DNA of 12,548 nt from an uncultured Clostridia bacterium (GTDB taxonomy: Bacteria; Bacillota; Clostridia; Oscillospirales; Acutalibacteraceae), in assembly GCA_947624755.1 (NCBI GenBank), contig CANQLQ010000026.1, positions 1 through 12,548 on the forward strand, read 5' to 3'. The notes under the pieces were generated by a model, which ran no database searches, was not told where the DNA came from, and saw only the letters and a program-made list of their open reading frames with translations. This document shows positions 5,834-12,548 of this stretch, in pieces; within the stretch, counting starts at the first letter, position 1, and every line of letters begins with the position of its first letter. The position numbers were made by a program, and so were the translations under genes.

Positions 5834-6649
5834 ATGGCTTTTGATTTAAATGAAGACGATTACGAATTTAATCAAACCTTCGGTACTTTTTCAGATGATG
5901 AAAACGATGCTTACGAGGAAGAATCTGAATTTGACATTTATACCGATGATGAGGCAGACGCAAGGTGGGGAAGTCTTACTTTCATTCAGCTTGTAAACGA
6001 ACTTGACAGCACTCTTGCAAACTCACGCAAATATTTCTTCTCAAAGAAAAAAAGAGTTGTTAACGCTGAGCTTGCCGTAAACCTTGCAAAAACAATTTCA
6101 GACAAAATGCCCGGCGAATTTGAATATGCTCAAAACATCATTGCCGACCAAGAGAATATTATCTCTAACGCAAGAAGCGAAGCAAACGCAATGAAATCGG
6201 ACGCTGATAATTATGCCCAAAACAAAAGAAACGATGCTGATGAACTTGCTCAAAAGATTATTGCCGATGCACAGGAAAAGGCAAAAAATATCGTAGCTGA
6301 CGCTCAAAACCATGCAAATGAACTTGTTTCAAACCATGTAATAACCAACCGGGCAAGAGAGGTTGCCGTTCAGATCAATGAAAAAGCTAAGGAACAGGCT
6401 TCAAATATCATCAGGGGAACCGAAGATAACTGCCAAAAATACATTGAACAGCTCACTGCATGGGGCTCGGAAAACATTAAAGGCGTTACCGATTTTGCAA
6501 ATGCTGTTATTATGTCAACAATCGAACTTAGCAAGAAGAACATTGATGAACTTAGCAATATCGGCATAAAATTCAATAATGCTGCCGAAAGCAGAAAAGA
6601 AGCTTTGACAAGACCTCCGAAAATGGGAACAAAGCAGCCTGTTGAATAA
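5834..6649 (+). CDS. Acidic coiled-coil protein, DivIVA / ATP-synthase-b-like, coaD-linked
   Basis: I recognise this as the coiled-coil protein often encoded beside coaD in Clostridia and annotated loosely as ATPase, DivIVA-like or F0 subunit b-like; its function is not established. The 271 residues comprise a very acidic N-terminus (about 6-45), then a segment resembling the conserved block of that family (NAELAVNLAKTISDKMPGEF, 77-96). A long Ala/Asn/Asp-rich coiled coil follows (about 97-195) with approximate 11-residue repeats such as IIADAQEKAKN and IVADAQNHANE. A C-terminal helical part (about 200-250) and a basic proline-containing tail complete it. There is no membrane segment or signal peptide. 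The ATG at 5834 is chosen because AAAGAAAGGA ends eight bases upstream; a TTG at 5810 is in frame but has no ribosome site. A 68-base gap separates it from coaD, and a terminator follows. Confidence 0.75.
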   Translation: MAFDLNEDDYEFNQTFGTFSDDENDAYEEESEFDIYTDDEADARWGSLTFIQLVNELDSTLANSRKYFFSKKKRVVNAELAVNLAKTISDKMPGEFEYAQNIIADQENIISNARSEANAMKSDADNYAQNKRNDADELAQKIIADAQEKAKNIVADAQNHANELVSNHVITNRAREVAVQINEKAKEQASNIIRGTEDNCQKYIEQLTAWGSENIKGVTDFANAVIMSTIELSKKNIDELSNIGIKFNNAAESRKEALTRPPKMGTKQPVE

Positions 6650-6671
6650 TTGGCCGAAGATTTATTAATAG

Positions 6672-6706
6672 GGTGCGGATTTAATTCCGTGCCTTTTACT
6701 TTTTAA
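6672..6706 (+). terminator. Intrinsic terminator after the coiled-coil gene
   Basis: GGTGCGGA (6672-6679) pairs with TCCGTGCC (6686-6693) with two G-U wobbles, a 6-nt loop, and then TTTTACTTTTT. It ends the rsmD-coaD-coiled-coil unit and separates it from the GH38 gene. Confidence 0.7.
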
Positions 6707-6729
6707 AAGAAAATTTTCGGTTGCCGCTA

Positions 6730-6758
6730 TTGCAAAAGCGGTATTACTGTGATAAAAT
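6730..6758 (+). promoter_or_regulatory. Candidate promoter of the GH38 mannosidase gene
   Basis: TTGCAA (6730-6735), a 17-bp spacer and TAAAAT (6753-6758) lie 58 bp upstream of the ATG and just after the previous gene's terminator. A short inverted repeat CCGCT/AGCGG (6724-6728 and 6737-6741) brackets the -35 box and could be an operator half-site pair for a sugar-responsive repressor; that is speculation. Confidence 0.5.
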
Positions 6759-6816
6759 TTCAATAATATTTATGCGATTTTCCGATGAAAGATTGCGTAT
6801 GATCGAAGGTGCTTAA

Positions 6817-9800
6817 ATGAAAGAAAAAAGAATCTATACAATTGCAACTGCTCATCTTGATACTATTTGGAACTGGGATTTTGAATACGTTATCAATAAC
6901 TATCTCAAAAACACCCTTGACGAAAATTTTGCAATGCTTGAAAAGTATCCTGATTACAGATTCAATTTTGAAGGCGCATACAGATATGAGCTTTTTGAAG
7001 AGTATTATCCCGAAAAATTTGAAAAGCTAAAAGAATATGTAAAAGCAGGAAGATGGAATGTGACGGGAAGCTGCTATGAAAACGGAGATGTTAATATTCC
7101 GTCGCCGGAATCCCTTTTCAGAAATATTCTTTACGGAAACAATTATTTCCGCAAAAAGTTCGGTAAAACAAGCAACGATATTTATCTTCCCGACTGTTTT
7201 GGATTCGGCTGGGCTCTTCCGTCAATTGCAAAGCACGCAAACCTAAAGGGCTTTTCAACCCAAAAACTTACTTGGGGCAGCGCATACGGCTGTCCGTTTG
7301 ATATCGGCGTATGGACAGGCGTCAATGGCGACAGTATTTTTGCTTCTCTTGATTCAAGGTCTTATTGTACGGTTTACAAGGAAGTCAGAAACAATAAAGA
7401 ATTGCTAAAAAAACTGAACAATAACATAAACAAATTCTCTTTTCCGTGGACTTTCGGTTATCACGGAGTCGGCGATGTCGGCGGAGCGCCTAAAGAAGAA
7501 TCCATCGCAGCTGTCAGTCGTGAAATTGCACAGAATGACACAAGCGATATTAAGGTTCTTGCTTCTTCTCCGACTGAATTTTTTGATGATCTTTCAGCCC
7601 TTGAACCGGCTGAAATCGAAAAGCTTCCCACTTGGAATAATGAACTTGTAATGACGAACCACGGCGTTGGTTCATATACTTCCCGTGCATTCAGCAAACG
7701 CTGCAACAGGAAGAATGAAGAGCTTGCGGATATGGCTGAAAAAGCAAGCGTTATCGCTTCTTCTCTTTGCGGTGTTACATATCCGTCCGAAACTCTCGAA
7801 AAAGCGTGGAAAAAAGTAATTGCTCATACATTCCATGACGACATTACCGGAACATCTGTTGAAAGAGCATACAAACGCTCATGGAATGATTATATTTTAA
7901 GTGCAAACCTTTTCAGCAGTGTTTTTGAAGGCTCAAGCTCAGAAGTTATTCGTAATCTTGATACCTCGTGGACAAAGGGCGTTGCAGTCGTAATCAGCAA
8001 TACCCTTGAACAGGATCGCTCAAGCGTTGTTGACTTTACCGTTCCCAACACGGGATATAAATACATCAGAGTATATGACAGCGAACAAAGAGAGCTTCCT
8101 TCTCAAATCAACAGTATTGACGAAAAAGGAATCCACGCTTGTGTTTTCGTAAATGTAAAAGCCCTCGGCTACAAAGTTGTTGACGTGCTTTACAGTTATG
8201 AACCGTGTACTATTGACACGGGCGTACGCGCTTCAGGCAATATTATCGAAAACTTTAAGTATATTGTCACAATTAACAATGACGGAGATATTTCTTCGAT
8301 TATAGATAAATCTCTTGACAACAAAGAACTTCTTGAAAAGCCGATAAGATATGAGCTTAATAAATATGAAGGCAGCAAGGCATTCCCGGCATGGGAACTT
8401 ACTTATAAAGAAGTTATGAAGTACCCGTGGGATTTTGCACAGTACGGCAATACCGAAATTGTTGAAAACGGTCCTGCAAGAGTAACGCTCAAGGTTTCAC
8501 AGTATGCCGGAAAATCAGTTTTCACTTATTACGTTTCCCTTACTCCCGGCGGACAATGGGTCAGCGTTTATAATGAAATAGAGTGGCGCGAGTTTAAGCG
8601 AGTTCTTCATAACGGCTTTAAATTCAACGTCAAAAGCAACAAGGCCGTTTTTGACCTTGGACTGGGAGCTATCGCAAGAAATGTCGCAAACAAAAAGCTT
8701 TATTCCGTTCCTGCTCAAAAATGGGCGGACATCAGCGACAAAAGACAAAAATGCGGAATCTCTGTTCTCAGCGATTCAAAATACGGCTGGATAATGAAAG
8801 ATGAACATACACTTCGTCTGACTGTGATTCATTCACCTAAGCATTTCTTCCGTAACGACAGCGTTCAAGGTATGCTTGACTTCGGTCTTAACAGATATTC
8901 ATATGCTATTTATTCACACGAAGGCGACTATACCAACGGAACTCAGTTTGCGGCAAGGTCGTTCAATCAGCCAATGACCGCTTTTATAACAAGCAAGCAT
9001 AACGGAACAATAGGAACTGAATATTCTTTCGGTTTTATCAGCAATAAAGACGTAATTATCAGAGCTATTAAAAAAGCCGAAGAAAGCAATGAAATTATTG
9101 TTCGTGTCAACGAGGGAGCAAACAAGCCGGCTTGCGGTGTTGAACTGATGCTTGCAAACGGCATAGCTTCTGCAAGAGAGGTCTATGCTTCCGAAGAGGA
9201 GATCAAACCTGCAACGGTAATTGACGGAAAACTTGTTTTCGACCTTGCACCGTATGAAGTCAAAACCTTTGCAATAACGCTCAGACCTTGTCTTGTGGGT
9301 GCGTCGGGCCGACAGGAATGTGTTGACCTTCCATACAACATCAATATTCTTTCATATAATAATGATTCTGAAACCGCACCTATTCATTCAATCGAAGCAA
9401 ATGTTCCGGCGGAACTTTATCCCGATGAAATTGAATGCTGCGGAGTTAAATTCAAACCGTCGCAGGAAAAGCGCGGCAATAATGCTGTGATTTGTGCCGG
9501 TCAGAAGATTAAAGTCAGCGGCAACCGTTTCTGCTTTGTTGCGGCAAGCCTTTACGGTGACAAGGTTTATAACTTCGGAATCGGTGATGAACAGATAATA
9601 ATCAAGGTTCAGTCAATAAATGAAAGGGTAGGTAAGTGGGATTTGTATAATCAGGCTGAAACGGCTCATATCAAGACCGACAGACTTGCCTGGGAATCAA
9701 CACACAGCCACACCGGCGGCAAGGATAACGCCGCAGCACAGCTTTATTTCTTTATGTATGAAATCAACACGAAAAATGTTGATGAGATAACTCTTCCCGA

Positions 9801-9981
9801 CGATAACGGACTTCTTATCATTGCGGCAACTCAGGTTTATGAAAACAGATATGTACGTCTTTGCAATGACCTTTATGACACAGTGAGCGAACGTCCATAT
9901 AATTATAAGATGTCGTTTACCGAATATAAAGAATATAAAAAGCTTAAGAAAAAGAGTAAAAGACCCCCAAATGTAACCTGA
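6817..9981 (+). CDS. GH38 alpha-mannosidase, cytoplasmic
   Basis: This is a retaining, metal-dependent glycoside hydrolase of family 38, expected to release alpha-linked mannose from glycans. It has 1054 residues and no signal peptide or membrane segment, so it likely acts on imported oligosaccharides. By comparison with Golgi mannosidase II, the metal ligands are H13 and D15 (AHLDTIWNWD), D126 in LPDCFGFGW (also the nucleophile) and H340 in FHDDITGTS. Layout: catalytic barrel (about 1-285), helical domain (about 290-380), beta-sandwich region (about 400-830), and a C-terminal beta domain (about 840-1035). The last contains DLPYNINILS, NNAVICAGQKI, a FVAASLYGD segment, a GKWD turn and LPDDNGLLIIAAT, a pattern seen in other large GH38 enzymes. 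An in-frame TAA directly before the ATG fixes the start at or after 6817. GAAGGTG at 6805-6811 is the ribosome site. Which linkage it prefers cannot be read from sequence. Confidence 0.93.
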   Translation: MKEKRIYTIATAHLDTIWNWDFEYVINNYLKNTLDENFAMLEKYPDYRFNFEGAYRYELFEEYYPEKFEKLKEYVKAGRWNVTGSCYENGDVNIPSPESLFRNILYGNNYFRKKFGKTSNDIYLPDCFGFGWALPSIAKHANLKGFSTQKLTWGSAYGCPFDIGVWTGVNGDSIFASLDSRSYCTVYKEVRNNKELLKKLNNNINKFSFPWTFGYHGVGDVGGAPKEESIAAVSREIAQNDTSDIKVLASSPTEFFDDLSALEPAEIEKLPTWNNELVMTNHGVGSYTSRAFSKRCNRKNEELADMAEKASVIASSLCGVTYPSETLEKAWKKVIAHTFHDDITGTSVERAYKRSWNDYILSANLFSSVFEGSSSEVIRNLDTSWTKGVAVVISNTLEQDRSSVVDFTVPNTGYKYIRVYDSEQRELPSQINSIDEKGIHACVFVNVKALGYKVVDVLYSYEPCTIDTGVRASGNIIENFKYIVTINNDGDISSIIDKSLDNKELLEKPIRYELNKYEGSKAFPAWELTYKEVMKYPWDFAQYGNTEIVENGPARVTLKVSQYAGKSVFTYYVSLTPGGQWVSVYNEIEWREFKRVLHNGFKFNVKSNKAVFDLGLGAIARNVANKKLYSVPAQKWADISDKRQKCGISVLSDSKYGWIMKDEHTLRLTVIHSPKHFFRNDSVQGMLDFGLNRYSYAIYSHEGDYTNGTQFAARSFNQPMTAFITSKHNGTIGTEYSFGFISNKDVIIRAIKKAEESNEIIVRVNEGANKPACGVELMLANGIASAREVYASEEEIKPATVIDGKLVFDLAPYEVKTFAITLRPCLVGASGRQECVDLPYNINILSYNNDSETAPIHSIEANVPAELYPDEIECCGVKFKPSQEKRGNNAVICAGQKIKVSGNRFCFVAASLYGDKVYNFGIGDEQIIIKVQSINERVGKWDLYNQAETAHIKTDRLAWESTHSHTGGKDNAAAQLYFFMYEINTKNVDEITLPDDNGLLIIAATQVYENRYVRLCNDLYDTVSERPYNYKMSFTEYKEYKKLKKKSKRPPNVT

Positions 9982-9987
9982 AAAAAG

Positions 9988-10017
9988 CAATTATAGGCTG
10001 TCACAATTGATTTTTTT
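9988..10017 (+). terminator. Weak terminator after GH38
   Basis: CAATT (9988-9992) pairs with AATTG (10005-10009), followed by A and seven T's. The stem is short and AT-rich. The loop region contains TATAGGCTGTCACA, an exact 14-base match to 11062-11075, where it forms part of a stronger terminator; this copy seems to have lost the complementary arm. Confidence 0.4.
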
Positions 10018-10035
10018 GGTCAAATGCGTGATTAG

Positions 10036-10196
10036 GGAAGCTCTGATTAATACAAGCTACCCTGCTTGACGGTAAATTATTCCGTCATTTAGCCCAAAAA
10101 TTCTCGTTAATACACAAAGTATTGCCTCAAATTTTTGAACAAACTGACGAAAAATTTCCTCGCCAATCAGGGCACCCTGTATTAATCAGAGCTTCC
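10036..10196 (+). mobile_element. Short MITE-like element E4 (161 bp) with TTAG duplication
   Basis: The termini form a perfect 19-bp inverted repeat, GGAAGCTCTGATTAATACA (10036-10054 and the complement of 10178-10196). It is flanked by direct repeats TTAG (10032-10035 and 10197-10200). TTAG is not self-complementary, so this is the cleanest target-site duplication in the window. The interior shares the CACAAAGTATTG...ATTTTTG-AAC segment with E3 in the same orientation, but has no 27-bp cassettes and no 48-bp core. Next to the right terminus is AGGGCACCCTG, also found next to the corresponding terminus of E5. It lies between the GH38 and PHP genes. Confidence 0.9.
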
Positions 10197-10244
10197 TTAG
10201 AGATTCCTTAATGAAAGGATAACAACTCGGTTGGTATAAATATT

Positions 10245-11066
10245 ATGTTTAACAGCAATTGTCACACACACACAGTTTTCTGTGACGGAAATAATACGGC
10301 AGAAGAAATGGTTCAAAGCGCTGTTTCTCTCGGCTTCAAAAGTCTCGGTTTTTCGGTTCATTCTCCGATGAATATTGAAAATAGTTATGCTATTAAACCG
10401 AATCTTGTAGAAGAATATATAAATACAATTTTATCTCTCAAAGAAAAATACAAAGATAAAATTGAGATATACAACGGCATTGAGCTTGACTCAAACTGGG
10501 ATTTTGTTGATCTTTCAAAATTTGATTATATAATCGGTTCTGTACATCATTTGCATTGCCCGGGAAGGATTTATGCGGTTGACAAATCTATAGAAGAAAC
10601 CGAAGAATGTGTAAACAAAGAATTTGACGGCGATTGGCTTTCGTATGCAAAATGCTATTATTCAGAGCTTTGCCGATTTTTATGTGGGCTAAAGCCGGAT
10701 GTTATAGGTCATTTTGACTTGATTGAAAAATATAACAACAAAGGAAAGCTTTTTGATTCAACAATCCCGGAATATCAGCTTCTTGTCAAAGTATATCTTG
10801 ACAGGATCTGCGACTGCTGCCCGGACAGTATTTTTGAAGTGAACACCGGAGCTATGTTCCGTTTGGGTAATGACGTTCCGTATCCGGCACAGTTTATTCT
10901 TAAACACCTGAAACAGAGAAATATGAAAATCACCATTTCAAGCGATGCCCACAGTACAGATGCGCTGGATTTTGAGTTTGAAAGGGTACAGGCACTTTGC
11001 AAAAATTGCTGCTTTGATGAAGCTTATATGCTAAAAGGCGGCAAATTTGAAGCGGTAAAAATATAG
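10245..11066 (+). CDS. PHP-domain phosphoesterase, histidinol-phosphatase-like
   Basis: This is a cytoplasmic trinuclear-metal phosphoesterase of the PHP superfamily. At 273 residues it is close in size and motif order to HisJ/HisK-type histidinol phosphatases, which make histidinol from histidinol phosphate. Visible metal-ligand motifs are H7-x-H9 (NCHTHT), H39 (SVHSP), E80 (NGIELD), H101 or H102 (GSVHHLH), H156 (GHFDLIEKY) and the D234-A-H236 motif (SSDAH). No other his gene is in the window, so the substrate could differ; other PHP enzymes act on sugar or nucleotide phosphates. The start is the only in-frame ATG near the N-terminal motif, but its ribosome site is poor (GGTTGG at 10229-10234; a better AAGGAT is about 24 bases away). 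It is rather cysteine-rich. It converges on the GH27 gene. Confidence 0.85.
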   Translation: MFNSNCHTHTVFCDGNNTAEEMVQSAVSLGFKSLGFSVHSPMNIENSYAIKPNLVEEYINTILSLKEKYKDKIEIYNGIELDSNWDFVDLSKFDYIIGSVHHLHCPGRIYAVDKSIEETEECVNKEFDGDWLSYAKCYYSELCRFLCGLKPDVIGHFDLIEKYNNKGKLFDSTIPEYQLLVKVYLDRICDCCPDSIFEVNTGAMFRLGNDVPYPAQFILKHLKQRNMKITISSDAHSTDALDFEFERVQALCKNCCFDEAYMLKGGKFEAVKI

Positions 11067-11098
11067 GCTGTCACACAGAAATATAAACAGCCTGTTTT
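11065..11098. terminator. Terminator after the PHP gene (both directions possible)
   Basis: AGGCTGT (11065-11071, overlapping the TAG stop) pairs perfectly with ACAGCCT (11087-11093), followed by GTTTTT on the plus strand. On the minus strand the same stem is followed by ATATTTTTA, so it can also stop transcripts from the GH27 gene. Confidence 0.7.
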
Positions 11099-11102
11099 TG
11101 GC

Positions 11103-11153
11103 AATGAAATATCCGAAGAAAAGTTCAACTTACTTCGGATATTTCATTTTTAT
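11103..11153 (+). terminator. Long-stem terminator between convergent genes
   Basis: A perfect 16-bp stem (11103-11118 with 11133-11148; arms begin AATGAAATATCC) encloses a 14-nt loop and runs into TTTTTATT on the plus strand. The T-tract overlaps the GH27 stop codon (complement of 11150-11152). On the minus strand it lacks an immediate T-run, so the preceding stem probably serves that side. Confidence 0.75.
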
Positions 11154-12451
11154 TCGATTTTAAAAAGTTTAGCTCCGTGCGGTTTAACATTAGCCTTGAG
11201 AATATTTTTTACCTTTGGCAGCCGGGTCTTTTCCCATATATCATAAACTTCATATGCCGTGTCGGGCATAAGGATTTCCGAAAGGTCAAGTTTGAGATTT
11301 CTTTCTGTGTCAGCGGTGTTGAAAAGGGCAATATACTTACACTTTTTGCCGTTTGAAACCCAAACGATTTCACCTTTGTCGTTTTTTTCTTTTCTCAAGT
11401 GCTGATGAGCGCCGAAAGATGTTTTATGCATTTTCATATATTCTTCATTTGTAAGAAGCGAAAGGGTCCAATCATCGTTTTCGGGCAAATTTCCGCCAAA
11501 CATCAAAGGACTTCTGAAGATTCCCCAAAGGGTCATCATTGTGATCTGTTCCGGCTTTGTGAACTGAGTCATTCTGTTTTGCGGCCCGTTGCAGATTCCG
11601 TTTTTTGAAAGTCTTCCGAGCGGCAGCATATCACAGTCGGGGAAGTTTCCGCTTCTGACTTCGTTTTGCCAGACGCAGCAGCGCTCAAACATATCGTGGA
11701 GCTTGTCCCAATTATCCCAAAAATCGCCGGTCATACGCCACATATTTGCGTTTTTTGCAAGGTGATCGGCATTTTCGATTTGAGCGGGTCCGGGAGAAAG
11801 CGAAAGCACAATTTCTCGGCCGCATTTATCAATCGCCTTACGAATCATTTCAATTTCATAGTCTGCCGAATAAGGCTTGTCCCATTTTCTGAATTCGGTA
11901 ACGCAAATATCGTCGCACTTGATAAAATCAACGTCCCACGAAGCATAAAGCTCTATAATGCTGTTGTAATAATCTTGAGCGCCAACGCAGTTTTTCATTC
12001 CGTACATATCTGTGTTCCATGAACAAACCGAAAAAGGGTGCGCAGCTTCTCTTGCGGTGTATTTGCTGTTTTTAATCGGAAGATTCTGATGAACCGCCTG
12101 ACGGGGGATTCCTCTCATAATATGTATTCCGAATTTCAGCCCGAGGTTGTGGCAATAGTCTGCAATTTCTTTGAAGCCTTTGCCGCCCTTTGCACTGGGA
12201 AAACGGTTTTCCGCCGGTATTAATCTGCCGTATTCGTCAAGGTTGAGCGGTGCAAAATTAAAATAGTCGTTGTCTTTTGCATTCGGTTCGTACCATTGAA
12301 TGTCGCAGACAATATATTCCCAACCGAATTTTTTAAGATGCTTGGCCATATAGTCTGCGTTTTCTTTGATTTGTTTTTCCGTGACGGCGGCGCCGAAACA
12401 GTCCCAACTGTTCCAGCCGAGGGGTGGAGTTTTTGCAAATTTTCTGTGCAT
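11150..12451 (-). CDS. GH27 alpha-galactosidase-like glycosidase
   Basis: This is a retaining glycoside hydrolase of family 27 (clan GH-D), expected to release terminal alpha-galactose or a related sugar. It has 433 residues and no signal peptide, so it is likely cytoplasmic. The N-terminal TPPLGWNSWDCFG (8-20) is the family hallmark. VCDIQWYEP follows at 48-56. The predicted nucleophile is D180 in DFIKCDDIC (usual family form K-Y-D) and the acid/base is D243 in WRMTGDFWD. An SLSPG segment lies at 217-221. The C-terminal ~100 residues form the usual beta-sandwich. The Cys in place of the common Tyr before the nucleophile marks a divergent subgroup; beta-L-arabinopyranosidase or isomalto-type activities also occur in this family. 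On the minus strand AAAGG lies nine bases before the ATG, and repeat E5 begins directly beyond it, so any promoter lies within or beyond E5. Confidence 0.9.
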   Translation of the reverse strand: MHRKFAKTPPLGWNSWDCFGAAVTEKQIKENADYMAKHLKKFGWEYIVCDIQWYEPNAKDNDYFNFAPLNLDEYGRLIPAENRFPSAKGGKGFKEIADYCHNLGLKFGIHIMRGIPRQAVHQNLPIKNSKYTAREAAHPFSVCSWNTDMYGMKNCVGAQDYYNSIIELYASWDVDFIKCDDICVTEFRKWDKPYSADYEIEMIRKAIDKCGREIVLSLSPGPAQIENADHLAKNANMWRMTGDFWDNWDKLHDMFERCCVWQNEVRSGNFPDCDMLPLGRLSKNGICNGPQNRMTQFTKPEQITMMTLWGIFRSPLMFGGNLPENDDWTLSLLTNEEYMKMHKTSFGAHQHLRKEKNDKGEIVWVSNGKKCKYIALFNTADTERNLKLDLSEILMPDTAYEVYDIWEKTRLPKVKNILKANVKPHGAKLFKIE

Positions 12452-12469
12452 GATTTTATTCCTTTCTTA

Positions 12470-12548
12470 GGAAGCGCTGATTAATTCAGGGTGCCCTAAT
12501 TGGCGGCAGGCATCGCCTGCATGAATTACGCGGGATAAAAATTATATA
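12470..12548 (-). mobile_element. MITE-like element E5, truncated by window end
   Basis: The left terminus GGAAGCGCTGATTAATTCAG starts 19 bp from the GH27 start codon. It is followed by the GGGTGCCCT palindrome, one 27-bp cassette and the beginning of the conserved core (12526-12548 matches 1611-1633 of E2 with one mismatch). The orientation is that of E2. Flanking bases are CTTA, or TTAG if the first G is counted as target; the far end is not in the window. The GH27 leader or promoter therefore runs through this element. Confidence 0.8.
12506..12532 (-). repeat. Single 27-bp hairpin cassette in E5
   Basis: On the minus strand it starts CGCGTAATT and ends in arms GCAGGC/GCCTGC with loop GAT, a perfect stem. 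The hairpin is identical to that of the first E1 unit although the elements are more than 12 kb apart. Confidence 0.9.

Noticed and set aside
6772..6816. 14-codon ORF ending directly before the GH38 ATG
   Set aside because: It has no ribosome site and its start lies only 13 bp past the candidate -10 box; most likely chance.
10204..10211. Second ATTCCTTA after the right end of E4 as a nested terminus
   Set aside because: Only seven bases of the terminus are shared and the CAGAGC part is missing; too short to claim.

Overview
The window looks like chromosomal DNA of a low-to-mid GC member of the Clostridia, probably a gut-type Oscillospiraceae/Ruminococcaceae-like bacterium. This is inferred from the gene set (Obg GTPase, Mini-RNase III, a YitT-type membrane protein, YhaM-like exoribonuclease, rsmD-coaD pair), the AAGGAG-type ribosome binding sites and two cytoplasmic glycosidases. 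No taxonomic search was possible.

Layout. 1-246: truncated copy of an intergenic repeat element and the obg leader. 247-1518: obg. 1519-1796: second element. 1903-3186: mrnC and a YitT-family gene. 3187-3508: third element, in inverted orientation relative to the second. 3615-4583: yhaM-like gene. 4707-5765: rsmD-coaD, closely coupled. 5834-6649: acidic coiled-coil protein of the type often found next to coaD. 6817-9981: large GH38 alpha-mannosidase with its own candidate promoter. 10036-10196: short fourth element. 10245-11066: PHP-family phosphoesterase resembling histidinol phosphatase. 11150-12451, minus strand: GH27 alpha-galactosidase-like enzyme, convergent with the PHP gene across paired terminators. 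12470-12548: fifth element, cut by the window end.

The left half is housekeeping: ribosome assembly (Obg), rRNA processing and modification (Mini-III, RsmD), RNA turnover (YhaM) and CoA synthesis (CoaD). The right half is sugar metabolism: two glycosidases without signal peptides, which presumably act on imported oligosaccharides.

The most unusual content is the repeat family in five intergenic spaces. The elements have termini related to GGAAGCTCTGATTAA. Two have matching 4-bp flanks (TTAG/TTAG and TTAA/TTAA), which suggests a non-autonomous element moved by an IS5-like transposase. Four of the five carry one to three 27-bp cassettes, nine in all. Each cassette is a 12-bp linker plus a 15-bp hairpin (6-bp arms, 3-nt loop). 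The arms differ between cassettes but change in compensating pairs, so the fold seems to be selected rather than the sequence. The function is unknown. No transposase, CRISPR array, tRNA or rRNA is visible.
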